DNA of 64,000 bases from Membranipora membranacea (taxonomy: Eukaryota > Bryozoa > Gymnolaemata > Cheilostomatida > Membraniporidae): assembly GCA_914767715.1 (NCBI GenBank), contig OU612075.1, positions 16,742,001 through 16,806,000 of the forward strand, read 5' to 3'. Every line of letters begins with the position of its first letter. The stretch's first letter is position 1. The notes beneath the pieces were generated by a model that made no database searches, was not told where the DNA came from, and saw only the letters and a program-made list of their open reading frames with translations. This document shows, piece after piece, positions 1 through 13,700 of this stretch. The translations under genes and the position numbers were made by a program.

Positions 1-983
1 TTTCAGCAAACTATTTTGGAAAAACAATCACGCCCCTGATGGTTATGGATCAACCAATTAGATTACACATACGACAAACAATCAACTTACGAAAACTCAA
101 CATTGAAATAATAATAACGTGTACGTGTTTTTTTATTAAAAAAAGAGGAAAATCATTAATTGATACCATGAAGCGAATAAATACATACATTACATAGATG
201 GTTGTACAACACATAAATATTAGAGAAAAATAAAACTTTTCATTTGCAGCCAAAAGACCTTCATTTTTGAGTAATTTCTTACAGAAAAAGAGTGACATGT
301 CCTAGGAAAAAAGTGGTTACGACTGATTGATAAGATGGTCGGATAGTTGCATTGACAAGAGAAAAAAAAGACATCTATATGAGTGTGTAACCATTATTAT
401 ATAACATATATCACTTTGCATTACAATGTAAACGATCAGTCAGACAGAGCCAGCAAAGAGACACTCATTTCGCAAATATACAGAAAAACTCAGGTTAAAA
501 CATGGGCCCAGCCTGAGAACAGAGATATATATAATTCCTATAATGAACACAATAGCGGCACAACTCAAAATAAATCAATTAGATCGATCTGAAACTGCTG
601 AAACTAAGGAGTAAACTCCCCGCTGAAACCCGTCCCATTGAAGAGGTAGGACAGAATAAACTAAGCAAGTTCAAAATACAAGCTATGATAACCACCTAGT
701 AACATGAGGCAGAGGTGAAGTGAGCTTGGTCTTTGTTATCCGGGAGGGTGGGATAAATCCCTCCCATCCTCCATGGTGTTATCCAGTAAAACCTGATATA
801 GACGGACAATATTAGAGAAGCTCAAAATAAATAGAGAAAGACAATGACTGCTTTTAATGTAGTCAATTAGAGAAAATTTGATTGAGTGAACCTCTCAACA
901 GCAAATAGTACTTGAGAATTATATCATGTTCTGCCATCTCATCGCGGTGTGAAACCGGTGTTTTGAAATCCAGGGCAGCAAAT
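1..983. other. Sequence downstream of FPGT, no gene supported
   Basis: This is AT-rich DNA beyond the FPGT stop codon. The open frames here are short and lack splice-site support or recognisable motifs. Part of it is probably the FPGT 3' untranslated region. No repeat or RNA gene was recognised. Confidence 0.5.
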
Positions 984-3900
984 TTAGGCTGACATTGCAT
1001 GCTTGATGAGGGAAGATAGACAATTTCTTTCCTCAATCATCCGCTTTGCATCTTTAAACTTGATGATATCAGCGAATGAATAAAGCGATGAGTGCTTATT
1101 CAGCTCCTTGCAGCGTGCATCAGACTCATTACTATTCTTATCTACATGGTTATTGGAGTGGACATCAGCCTGGGAACTAGAACTCCCCTCGCCATTGATA
1201 AACTTATGGGAATCACCATTCACTGCACAGTTACCATTCATGTGCTGTGAGCTTACGTGACCGTTACTCATGCAGCCATTAGAGTCGAGAGCTGCTACAT
1301 CACAAGCTTGTTCAGGAATGATAGGACGCTTCTTAGTACTGATAAAGCTATTGACATAAGATAGGGCGAGCAAAAAGGATGACCGAGGAGTGTTAGATAG
1401 AGGAAACAGCTTGGCATTCCATAGAGTGAAGGGGTTGCCCTCTCCAAATAACTCATCACTAGTAACACCAGGGCGAATGGACATGAGACTTCTCTGAAAG
1501 TATGATAGATTGGTGGCCTCGCTAAACGAGCTCACTTTGGCTTTCAGATCATCCTTGACACTATAAAGTAGTGTGACATACATAGGCTGCCCTTTGGGAT
1601 CAAACACTGGGACTGTTTGCATGAATGTGTTTTGAGGTATTGTAAGTTGAGAGCTACCCTCATACACACAATTGCTGATGATACAGTTTTCCTGTACCGT
1701 GACACCACCAGCATCAAACTTACAATACTCCACAACTGATCTATCATCAAAACAACAACCATCCGTTACTATTGAGTGAATGCAACAACCTCCAACCGAG
1801 CCGCCATGTTTATTTGACTTGTCACGGCCAACAGAGGCGGAGAATGAGAATTTAGACAGGCCCAGTTCAGATTGAAGATCAGTGCTCTCACAGAAGCTAT
1901 CTATATACTCAGACAGCGTACCAATATGGTAAAACTTTGATCTCTTCAGTGCAAGGACATTGAGCTCCGAACCTTTCAACAGGTCATATACTTTCCTGCG
2001 TAATTCTATGAGATTTCCGGACATGAACATTACATTTTTACAGTTCTGAATGTAGTCGGATGTGGCGTTACACCCTAAGGGCTGTAAGAAGTCACCATAA
2101 GCACAGATTTCACCACTAATGGGCTCATTCTGATGATAAAACTCTAAGAGCTTGTCACTAATGCTGTGATCAAAGAAGTAGTTACTATCAGTGAACACGT
2201 ACTCCAGACAGCTGGCCGCGGAAGTGGAGATATTACAGAGCTCGCGAGGTTTTATCACGGCTCCCTCATCTCTCATCTGTCGCTCTGTGGGCTTCTGTAA
2301 CACTTTACTACAGCTTAAGAGTTCTGAAATATATAATGAAAAATATTAAACTCAGGAAATTATAGAACAAGTTTGATTCAATTTGCCTGAAGTCTGATCA
2401 TTCCCATTCTACTGGTGAGCCGACGGCAGCTCAAACTCTAAATGCAGGCAAATTGGATCATGCTTTATCTAGTGTGTAACTGTTTGAAAAGTAAATCCAA
2501 GGGAGGAGCGGATGAAAACCTTATTATTTATTATTATTTATTAAGTTATTATTATTATTATGTATAGTGATCCAAGAAGTTGGATGCGATCTAATTACGA
2601 ATCGCATCCAAATATCTGAGCAATCTCAAAGAAAGAATTAAATACACTTGATACAACGCAAACACAATTGAACTTGCCACATTTTTTTACTGCATCTGGC
2701 CCTATTCTTTAAATCCCATTGTTTGTGACATATGAGTACAAAAGCTTCAATATTCGTTGAAATGCTGTTATGATGTCAGAATCTGGGACACGAGAGCGTC
2801 TGAAGTTTTTGTCATTGACGTTGGTGCACTAAAGGTTGCGAATCAAGCACTCCAGACCCCAGTAGTGGAGGTTATGAGTAACCTCTTGTGGGGGAGGATG
2901 AAATTTCAAGTATACATGTAATGGCTGATTGTACAGGGTTAGTCATATCATGAGTATAACTTCAATTTTGTAAGTAGAGTAAGGCTACCAGGTATTTCAG
3001 TTATTTGATCTCGAAAAAAATCAATTACAATTTTATGATGACAAATTAATCTGAATAGACCACACATTACTCACTAGAGCTTTTACATCCTTAAAATCTG
3101 AATATCATCAATCTCCACATTTTTATCTCAACATTGCATCAAAATGATAATACGGTATATCAACTTATTGCGGCAGTAAAATGATAAACCAACATTCTTT
3201 TTCTTGGCGTGGCAAAAGAAAATCCTTGTTTTTTTCTAATCAACAAAGCGGATGAACGGATAAGGACAATTTTTCCTCACAAACACTGATTCTGGTTTGT
3301 TTTCACTTCCCTTCCCTCTTTTGTGTGTCTCATCTAGGCTTATTGAAGCAAGGAGTAAACCCTGAGTACTCCTTGATTCAAGTTGGTGGAGTGTACCATG
3401 AGTAATTTATATTTGACTTACCGGTATCCTTGGTATGATCTCTCTCCTCCAGTATATACACACCATGACCTCTGCCTATATCTATAGGAGATGGGTGAGC
3501 TAGAGCCAGAAACCCTCCTCGGTCTGTAAAACTTATATCTTCACAGTTACCTAAAATGGAACAAGAGGATAATAAAACTAGTTTTTATCGATGACATGTT
3601 TGATAAGTCCTTATATTATATTATCATTGTCTCATAAATTTTACAGTGAAAAACAATTCCAGCCTTGGAACAGAGGCTTAAATTAAAACTTTCAAATATA
3701 ATCAAACTTATTTTGAGTGTCATTCTTTTTTTTATATAAATACCATGTTGTCACTTGGTAGGCATGTAGTCACAATGTTCAATTAGTCAGAGAATAAAGT
3801 CATGTCAGGCAAATGGGTGTGTCAGATTTCCATTTACATTTATATCGGCCAACAATGTTAGGATATGCATGCCGGTCCGCCAAGGACATGACCCATCCTT

Positions 3901-6900
3901 ATAAATTCAAAGCATACACCTAGACACTGCGGATAATTGTCTGTTTAATCCGGTTAAGATTAGTTGAAGCTTTACTTCACAAACACTAAAGGGTTGGGCT
4001 CTAATTTCTCAAACCCATTGGCTCACAGGAAACGCCCAGAGTAAATACTACTCATGTCTCACAGCCTTGACTAAGTATTAAATTTTCATTATGTAAATCA
4101 CTTGAAAGTTGCACCAAAGAGATTCACCCCACTTGAATCAGATTTCACCATGCCACTGTGTCTGACCAGGGAGAATTCTCCCTGGTCTGACCGAGGTGAT
4201 TCTCAAACATTGACATAGATAACAGGTGATGAACCATGCAGTATATGTTTTGTTTCCACAAATATTTGTTGACTATTTGATATGACTAGACTTTGTATTA
4301 TCAGCTGACAACGATTTTGTATGGTGAGACTGGCGACAAGAAGGAACTTGTTCCACACTGGCATAGATTGAAGCGAAACTTTCTCTACTATTGCAGACGA
4401 ACATGCTTCTGGGACGTGTATACTTGTTAGTAAACAAAAGCAGAAATGCCAGAAATAGATTTAGCTTGTTTAGAATAAGGCATTCACCGTCTGGTCAACA
4501 ACATAATAATGTTGATTTTATGACATTCAAGGTTGCGTGTGGAAAAGACAACTTTTCACACAACAACTACTGGCACAGCTGAAGTGCAATTACGGATAAA
4601 ATATTAGTCGGTTCAGCTTGGTATTTGTCGCATTAATCTCAATCAGTTTGGCTGGTTTGGAGCCAAGAATTTAAATTCCCGGACAACACACGCTCTATTG
4701 TGACATGTTTTCTATGGTACACAAAAATATGCTAGAAACAAATACATAAAGAATTTTATTGTTATTAAAATTTAGAATGATTTTGTTAGAATTTATTGGT
4801 AGGTTAATCACAGCAATGAACTTGAACTTGATCACAGCCTGGAGTCCTTGAGAACGACTAAAGCTGAGGCTACACATGCCGTATTTTCCTTAAGATTCCA
4901 GATGGCAGTGGCATAGGATAGCTAGGTAAGAACTGCCAAATGCATAGATGGGCTAACGAACATTTTCTTCTTCATCCTTGGGGGCAAAACTAGGGGGGGG
5001 GGGGGGCGATATCTAAACTTACCGAAGGTGAATGTCTCAAATGTATCAGGGCAGCAGATAAATACTCCGGGAGGTAGACGTTTGGCGAAGGGCAGTAGGA
5101 GGGCAAGCTTTACATCAAACATGGTGTACACTTTATTACCTACAATACACAATAAGTATACAGGATAAAACAAGATATATACGCAGGATAAGATAAGATC
5201 AGAGCTGGATTTCGTTTGAAGCTGCTCAAGTGGTTACAGCAAATCAAAAAAACAAAGTTTTGGCACTGACCAAGGCCCTGTATTGGTGAGCAGCCTGCAC
5301 TGCTGGTAACCAGCAGTTGAACATCAGACAAATTATGACATTGAGTGGTTTGAGGTATTACAGAATAATAGGGTCATTTTGGTGATTAAATATTCTATCA
5401 TCATGAAATATGAAAATGACCGCAAACCTTGAACAATAACAGAAGCTGTCCTGGCGTTACAGCGTAAGGTCAAACTATGAGGATGTATGACAGACAGCCC
5501 TACTTATTATCTCCTTAGCCCACAGCTGTGGTGAGAAGCAGACAATGTTTGTCTTACTTAACTGTGAATGGACCGGCGTAGAGGTTACTGGCTCATTGTC
5601 AGATGGTCGGTCAGTTAGTTGGTCTGGTCGGAAGAGACCAGAATGACAACTGGGAGATAGCTTCGACAGCTAGCCAAACGATTTTGCAGCTCAGAAAGCG
5701 TGGGAGATTTGCAAACTTTTATTACTTTGACCAAGTCGATATGAATAGTGAAAAGCTTCTAGTTAGCCTTTTGGCAATGATTTATCACATATCTACTTGG
5801 AAGAAGGCCAAATCCTGAGCATTAAGACTACACAGCTCAAGCACTGAACAATTTGATAAGAAGCAGTGTTGGCGCTTAATCAATTACAAGGATATATATC
5901 CCACAATGCCCTCACATACGTATCCTTCGCATGAGGTCTCCGAAATGTACTTGTACCGTTATCGGCAAAAAAGGTCACAAGAGATGACGCAAAACACGCC
6001 AACCTCCCAGTAACGCCTGTACTCTCAGACTCTCACCTATAGGTATAGCTGTGAATGCTTTGCCGAGGACGCTTGCACTGGGTAACCGCTGACTCGAGCC
6101 ACCAGCATGCATCAGCAGTATCTGTGAAATTAAAAAAAAACACAATCTTTACAGGGGGCCTCTACTTGTCCATTCAGTCTTATCTTTGGCACATTTAAAA
6201 GTTGACACGCAAATTTCCTGAGTAAGGAATGTCCAAACTAAAACTAAACTTCACTTATTGCAACATGAGCAAACTTGAGATAGTGTGATCAAACTGCAAC
6301 AATGATTTGAGAAGGCCAGCGTTGTCCGAGCCGAGCAAGAGCCGCGATTGCACGATAACAGATCAGTTGACTAGAGGTCAAAGACTAGAACTGCATGCTG
6401 TGAACGTCTTGACGGACAAGGTGCAGCCATATCAATCTAATCTTTGGCCATATCAACAGTAAAAATATTGGTTTTCCAAGAGATAATACAATGCTAGATA
6501 AGGCTGAGATGTCTATAGTAAAATTGTAAACAGAGCATTTGCAAAGGTATACAAGATCATGAACTCATTCATCAAAAGCCGATTCAAATAAAACAATGAC
6601 CAGTCATTCACATTATACTGACCAGACTCTGGGGTTCAGACTTATTAAAAATAACTACCCTGGATTCCAGATTATTCATGACAATAGACTGGTATATCAA
6701 TACAAGTCCCAGTAACGATTTAGTTTGTGTCTGTACTGGATTGGACTGGTTGGTTGCTTAGATGCCAGGACATCAGTAATCAATAAAAAAAGCCCAAATC
6801 TTCAGTTGGTTTAAATCTGTAGGCTGAGGGTGTGTGCAACATGTCATTACTATTTAACTAATTAATAACCTGCCAAAAATCTACACATGGCCAGGGCATG

Positions 6901-9262
6901 GCAATATTCGTTTTTTTTTGCGCTATTCAGCGGTACAGCTGTGACTGAAAAGTACATGAAAAAACCCGGACACAGTGTTTTGTATTACATTTCTGACTTC
7001 CTTGATTTTTAGGGTGTGTCATCGATGAGCCAATCATCAGGAAGAATGATGAAAACTCAATTACATCATTATAAAGAGCTTAAAAAGTAAAAACATCTCA
7101 ACGTCCTTCAGACCAGGGAGAATTGGAAGCACAGGCAAAACAACATAAATAATAGGCATAATAACAGAGACTATAGATATATCTATCTATCTATCTATAT
7201 ATCTATAGTCTCTGATAATACTGCATTAATAAGCAGAGATATTGACATCTGTTTGACAAAGCACATTGTCATGCAAGGTCAGTGTCCACCATAGACACAT
7301 AGACACAATATACTATATTAAGCCCATGGTGTCCACAGTGGTATGTAATGATGCAAATGATTTTTTTCACATCAGTTTCTTCAAATATCTGATGGAAACA
7401 GTGATTTGATGACATTATATCGTGATACCTGAAGTACAGAACTCAGTTTGAATCATTCCCTTTTTCTACCCATCAGCTTCAAAACAGACAAGGTGTGAAA
7501 AAACACCCAATAATAAAATATCTAATGGTTATTCTTACCTTTTTTGAACGCCATTCTGGTTCAAGATCTGCGATTTTAGACAGAGTGTACATAGTGGAAC
7601 CACCTGCGTAAATATAATTAATGTCAGTATAATTATGTGTTAGAGTTACATCACCACCCCACATCTCTGTAACAGTGTTCTTTCATAAAATTCATTGAGC
7701 AGTGTTACATAACATTGCATAACCTCGCTTAGGTAATTGCTAAATTATAGTGTCTATGGGTGGATGAAAGCCGATATGTATCACTCATGCACAGGCAATT
7801 TTCTTGCCCATGAAAATGTGCTTAGTGACTCAATTTGAGATGATAGAAAATTGAAGAGAGAGATTTTATCCTGCGATCAAAGACTTTCAATCACCATGAA
7901 AAGGAGTGGGATGCGGGAACATTATTTAATCAAACGAAGTCTTTACCAACAGGAGATTGGGTGAGACTGTTGGCACTGGTTACCCATGGACACAACTGGC
8001 CTATCATTAAAATACACTTATAAAACTATTAGGTTACTATTTTTAACTTACCTGATCCAATTTTCTGTCCAGGTGGGTCATGTACGACGATATATTTAGG
8101 ACTTGCTGGTAGCTCCTTCTTCTTTAGTTTATTTTCTATCTCCAGCTCGTAGACTTGCTGTTGTGCCTGGTCTGATGTTGTAAGTACAACGACATCCCAG
8201 AAGTCACTGCTGCTGAGTAACCCCTCTACAAGATCAAGATGAAAACAAATTACCTTCCTGAGCAGTCACTTTGTTTGAGGTGGCTCAGTTAGCTAGAGGG
8301 CCTACACCTAACACTCAAGAGTCCTGGGGCTTTGACCTGGGATCCACTGCTTACTGTGCTATTTTATTGCCTGGGTGTATCTGACCTGGTTGCAAACTGA
8401 TAGCACCTTGTCCTAAAATATGGTGCCTTTAGCCTGAAAACAACATCAAGACTCAGTCTTCTGACAGAGACATTATTACTGTAATTTTAACTAACATTTA
8501 TTTTTATCAAATTAAATTTTGCACATAAGACCTGGAAGACACAGGCTATGCTGCCTGATGATTACCATTGATCGGTAGATTGATTGAGTAGAATAATATT
8601 ATGGGAAACTTGGTTGTACGGGACCTAGCAGCCAGACTATGCTGCTTCAAATGAATTGAGGAATGCTGCGCTTACTTGGGTACTGTTACACTTAAAATGA
8701 GAGGAAGTATGTACAAACAATGAACTCCCTCTTGTTCATTGGTACAAATATGAGTATTTAATAAGCAACAGACTTTACATTGAAAGTTTCCATCAATTTT
8801 TAATACAGAGCTTGGGTATACCACGCAAACTATAGGCTCGCTGATATTGTTGAGATGATCTTTGTTATTTTGTAAATAAAGACTAGGGCTACCAGCTCAA
8901 CTTAAATGATTAAGAGGAACCACATCCAGTGAATGATACTGCAGCTGTATCATCATCTAGCTGTACTCCCTACTCACAGTTAAACAAATCCACTCTTTAC
9001 TTCATTTGACTTTTAAACTGACTCTAATGACTATGTCACAATGATAGTGAACCATACAGAATTGTCTAGACTAATGGATATATATCTATAGTTGTAGTCT
9101 TTTAGATATTGTTTAACAGTTACAATGTAATTGCACAGTGTCAAGATAGTTAGTTAAACTATCTATACTACTAGTACTACTACCACTCAACTCACCCACT
9201 AGCCTGTCATAGGCTCCAAGTACTTCAGCCATACACAACTCTGACTGCTTCATGGCAACCAT
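984..9262 (-). CDS. FPGT: Fucose-1-phosphate guanylyltransferase, 7 exons
   Basis: It makes GDP-L-fucose from L-fucose-1-phosphate and GTP in the cytosolic fucose salvage pathway. Exons in transcription order: 9262-9196, 8225-8052, 7603-7539, 6121-6037, 5139-5023, 3550-3422, 2323-984. All have GT/AG borders and sum to 1977 nt (658 aa; vertebrate FPGT is near 590). The family signatures run in order: FWDVVVLTTSDQAQ, the nucleotide-binding region ending KIGSGGSTMYTL, ILLMHAGGSSQRLPSAS..GKAFTA, GGFLALAHPSP, VLQKPTERQM, and a C-terminal beta-helix part ending LWNAKLFPL. The start is the first of two in-frame ATGs (MVAMKQ). The extra length is mainly a Ser/Asn/Gly/His-rich stretch at about residues 545-620, before a final helix. 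There is no fused fucokinase domain. Its 5' end faces the neighbouring plus-strand gene about 1.5 kb away. Confidence 0.93.
2364..2472. repeat. MITE-like repeat family A, copy 1
   Basis: Imperfect terminal inverted repeats: AACAAGTTTGATTCAATTTG on the left and the reverse-complement type CAAATTGGATCATGCTTTAT on the right. The core reads CCATTCTACTGGTGAGCCG and closely matches the copy at 55.9 kb. It lies in the last intron of FPGT. Confidence 0.7.
2520..2562. repeat. TTA/TTATT microsatellite
   Basis: A run of TTA and TTATT units in an FPGT intron, visible directly. Confidence 0.8.
4164..4187. repeat. 24-bp perfect palindrome
   Basis: GACCAGGGAGAA is followed immediately by its exact reverse complement, centred on GAATTC. 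The half-motif GACCAGGGAGAATT recurs at about 7110, which suggests a fragment of a dispersed element. It lies in an FPGT intron. Confidence 0.8.
4993..5006. repeat. Homopolymer of 14 G
   Basis: An uninterrupted run of 14 G sits just below the donor site of the FPGT exon at 5023-5139, inside the intron. Confidence 0.8.
7155..7217. repeat. AT-rich hairpin around a TATC microsatellite
   Basis: CAGAGACTATAGATATAT and its inverted copy ATATATCTATAGTCTCTG flank a short TATC/CTAT run, forming a nearly perfect hairpin of about 50 bp. It lies in an FPGT intron. Confidence 0.75.
8276..8440 (+). repeat. tRNA-derived SINE-like element
   Basis: TGGCTCAGTTAGCTAGAGG resembles a pol III A box, and about 40 nt later GGGCTTTGACCTGGG is a degenerate B box. 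An unrelated tail follows. The cloverleaf is not intact, so this is a tRNA-like SINE head or tRNA relic in an FPGT intron. Confidence 0.45.
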
Positions 9263-10780
9263 CTTCACCCCAAAGTTTTCCTGAGTATATCTACTTCTGC
9301 TCTAGTCACATCTGCTCAGCAAAATGAGTGCTCACAGTGCTGAGTAAGCCCACAGAGTTGTAACCAACCACCCATGGCTGGTTTTGCTCATCAACTCTGT
9401 AAAGCATCTGTTGATAAGTTATGTTATGGAAATACACTAAGCCTGAGATTCACATAAAGTTATACCCTTCCCAATACTTAGATGATATTCATTCAATAAT
9501 TCATTATTATCTAAAATCACGACTATTAAAGGTCAAGGTCAATTAGTTCAATTGACATATAAACTCAATTGAACAGAAGTGGCTAAATAATATCAGAAGT
9601 CAATGAAATGGTGGGAAAATTTCAATCACAACCACAGGTTGTAGTGGAAGAAATGGCGGCAGATATGCAGATATGATGACACTCTGATTGGACTTCTACT
9701 GCTTTAAGACTTAACATATAGCACTACTAAAAGGAGAGGTCAGGACATAGGTCTACAATAGGTGCAGTAGTTTGTTATCAGTGAGACTGCTTGAGGGTCA
9801 AGCACAGTTTGCTTTGCAATCATTTTCATTGCTGCAACCATTCTTCTCCCTGCTCATTGCAACAAACAAACAGTACAACTAAAAATAATAATAATAGATA
9901 GTAAATTAATATAATATGCTATATAAAAATGTTGAAATAAATAATAAACAAAATGTTGTTATTAAACCAAGGAGTAACTCGTGTGCAGTAAGTAATGCTG
10001 TCGGGAAATTCTATCTTGTCAGGATGAGGATAGCCAGCATGGGCTTGGCTTAATAATTCCCGATCTCCAACTTGTTCTGATGAACGCTTAAGGCTTAATG
10101 GCAACCTGCCAGTCAAAAACATCTGTAATATAATGCTACCAGCCAGGCATAAAAATGTGTTTGATTAACAATAACTATGATTTTATTTTGTACTTACTAA
10201 CTATCTAAAACCAACAGCGAAACTGCATTAATTTGATTAACACGGTGAAAATAATTGTACACGGCTGGTTAAGTCCGCTAGCAAATATGAAGTGTGGAAG
10301 GGAAGGGTGTAAGCTTGCTCAAAATAGTTACAGTCGTAGCATTTATAAAGGATTATTATAACAGACAAAACAAAGTGAGGGAATTGAATATATGAAGAGC
10401 ATGTATGAAGAGCATGTGTCCTCAGTGTTTAATATATACGACAGTCAAAGGCTGTTATTCCCCACAATGCCCCTTTTAATTATTTTGTGAAATTCCTATA
10501 ATTAGAAAGATGATGCAGATTTCTTACAAAGATCGGCCCATCCTTTCACTATTTTTCACCCTGTTTGAAGTTTCACTGCATGGGAGAATAGAATGATGTT
10601 AAAGGGCATTGGCGCTGAACACAGTTCTTCTGTAGTTTAGTCCAGTGGTCGAGGCCTTTTATCCAAACAATCATTGCCCCCTGGTACTTAGAGCTAGCCC
10701 CACTTTAATTTGCCCGTGTCTAGTATCACCGACTCGAAATAGTCACTTGAGTATATTCATTGTAGATTGAAAAGCTTGCG
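9263..10780. promoter_or_regulatory. Divergent intergenic region between FPGT and the 1045-aa gene
   Basis: The two genes point away from each other across about 1.5 kb, so both promoters should lie here. The DNA is AT-rich. I see no canonical TATA box at a convincing position and no recognisable motif cluster. The 5' untranslated regions cannot be delimited. Confidence 0.4.
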
Positions 10781-13700
10781 ATGATGAATGGTACATTGAA
10801 AGACGCGTTTGCAGAAACTCGACAGAGATTCTTGTCGAGGGTAGATGAAATTGCAGAGAAGGTGAGTAAAAAGTTTTATATGTTTTCTGAGTGAATGACA
10901 GTCTCGAAGCTGATCCTAGATTTTTTAATCTATATGGCCACCATATTATGTCAACCTGAGATCCGCTCCAAGAAATCATGTCAAATAAACGAAAAGGCGA
11001 GCTCTTTACTTTGACCCTCGCCTTTGCTTCTGACCATTGTATTCAGGATTCAAGATCGACTAATTTTCATGTTGAATTACGATTGATTGTGCATACATTA
11101 ATACATAATAATGGGCCTAACTGTAACTGATACTGTTTTCACTGTTATGAACAAAAGTTTCTACAATCGTTCATGTTTTTGTATGCAGTATTGCCATGTG
11201 CCTCTGGAGGAAGATGATATTCTCAATATAGATCACCTCGAGATTGAAAGTGACAACGGTAATTTTGCTCAACTTTAGCTTAAATTAAGCTGGTTATTGA
11301 TTATCATCCTTGTTCATATGAAACTAATTTACGTATCACAACACTACAATTTTTGTAAAACAATGCTTTTAATTAGTGTGACAGAAAAGTTTTTCCCCAA
11401 ACCGAGATTGATCCTAGCTCCATTACACTTGCAGTCAGCTTTCATTAAGCACCTTGCTATTGATAGAGACAGTGCAAAGATGAAATGATAATAATTATTT
11501 GTTTTCAGGGTTCATAGAAGCTGCATCTAAGAGAGCAAAGTCGGTCTGGTTCTCTGTCCGCATACCAGGTATGTCCCCACTAAAATAATCATATTGATTC
11601 ATGTTGAAAACATAAACCTATATAATATACGTTCTTTTATGTATGCATTTCTTATGGTTTATGACAGCGATACGAGGACAACAAGCAATAACATTAAACT
11701 GGCTGAATACTAGACAGAAAGCCCTTAATCAGTCTAGCCGGTTGTCACTTTATGCTCTTGTCTGTATGTTTCTACTGCTATGATTGAAAATTAATGAACC
11801 AATGTTGGGTTGTTACTTATAGTTCTAGGCCTCATGTTTCACAGTCAAGCTTAATTCTGAATGAGACTGCCTTGCATTGCACTACTGCTGTTTGTTACTA
11901 AAACAATTATCTTCCCTGTCACTGTCCAGAGATCTATTAAGTGGAACTGTGTGCCTCAGTTTTTATTGGAGAAAACCTGCAATATATTCCTGACAAGAAC
12001 AATAGCCTCAGTTATTTCTAAGTAAACTTTGTGACCTCATACTAAAAATATAATATGAACTTTATTGCTCTTTAGTGTCCCTGCGTCAATGAGAATATGC
12101 CTGCAAGGGTAGGCAAGCTTAGGTTATGAAGCGTTCACCTTCATTACCAGTATCTATAGCGCCCAAGATTCTAACCTGCGACTCTCAGATTGAGAAGCTC
12201 AAATCCTTACAACTACTCCCTACCATTAGTCTAAGCGCTCAGACAACTGCAATGTGAGTTGGTGACCAACACTAAATTTGTGTTTGGTAATGTAATGTCA
12301 CCAACTCACGTTGCAGTAGTCTGGATCATAGACTACCATGCCATACATTAGCTCAATGTGTATATAATATATATTCTCTATATAGACTTCTCTGAGGCAG
12401 ATAACAGAGAGACTGATGGGAATGATGAAGAAACAAAAGGTTATAGTGATGACGATGACTATATCACAGAGGAAGAACTGTCATGCAGTGAGTCACTTAT
12501 ACTATATCTTGTCTCCAGCTGTTTGTCACTATTCCTCCTAAAATGTGATTTGTGTTGTATCCTCCAGCTAAGTTCATTTACTAATTTTAGAATTGATCGA
12601 GCATGATCTTAGACTCTCAAACAAGTCGACCTTAGTTAAATGAGGTTTAACATAATAGACATAATTGTGTTTTCAACGATGCTGATGCTGAAACAATGCA
12701 AACTTTTAGCCTATTATACGTGGTCTTCAAGATCAGCCAATTTCAACTGTTTGTACCTATGCTTCGTGTTAAAAAGTACCAAACTGGAGAGAGGACAACT
12801 CCGAATATAGGCTTGTCTAAGAGCTCAGAAAACTGTTATAACTCTAAACATGGCAAACTGTAAGCTCCCAAAGGGCCTTCACTACAAATAATTTTTACAT
12901 TAGACTTTGATATATTTTGACCTGCCTGCACCATAGACTTAATTTAGTCTATGGACTAGATTCAAGAGTATATTTTGTCTATGGTCTGCACCCTAAACTC
13001 ACAGTATGAATAAAGTGTCCTTTAGTTTGTTGAATCAAGATTCAGCTACTGTGTGTTTGCAGGTGAAGAGGAAGGCATGGACTTTACCACTAAAGCCGGG
13101 TAATATTAACTATCGATTATGTAGTGTAATGGAATTCTATCTAGCTGTCTTTATTACAAGAACTAGATCATTATAAATATATATGGCACCCCTCTCTGCA
13201 CACGCTATCCTAACCAGATTATCAAGCTTGTGTCCTAACCACTATGTGAGTCCGACATTTGGAATTTGGTACAAGCTTATCATAAATGTTCATGTTGCTA
13301 AGATCCCATCGCATAAAAAAGTAAGCATAGCAGTAAAATTTTACTGACAGCAACACATAAGCCAAGATGCTCATTATAATTGTCTTATTGTCTTTCAGTC
13401 GTCGAGTTCGAGTGGAAGTTGTCGATGTTATGATGGATTTAATGGATTCAGCTTTGCAAAGTGAGAAAAGTCATAAGAAAGGGATTACCCCACCTTCCTA
13501 TCTCAAGACAAGTAAGTCACATGTCAGGTAAAATGTCACTGACATCTTAGGTCGGCCAACAAACTCCATCTCCAGTTTATTGGGTGGGCAGAGAGTAGCG
13601 AGGCGTGATACTCTTTATCTCTTATTTTTCCTTGTTATACGGGAGAGCGTTACACTGGATTATTTTTCCTGTTTCTCGGGCAGCTTACAATCTGTTGAGT

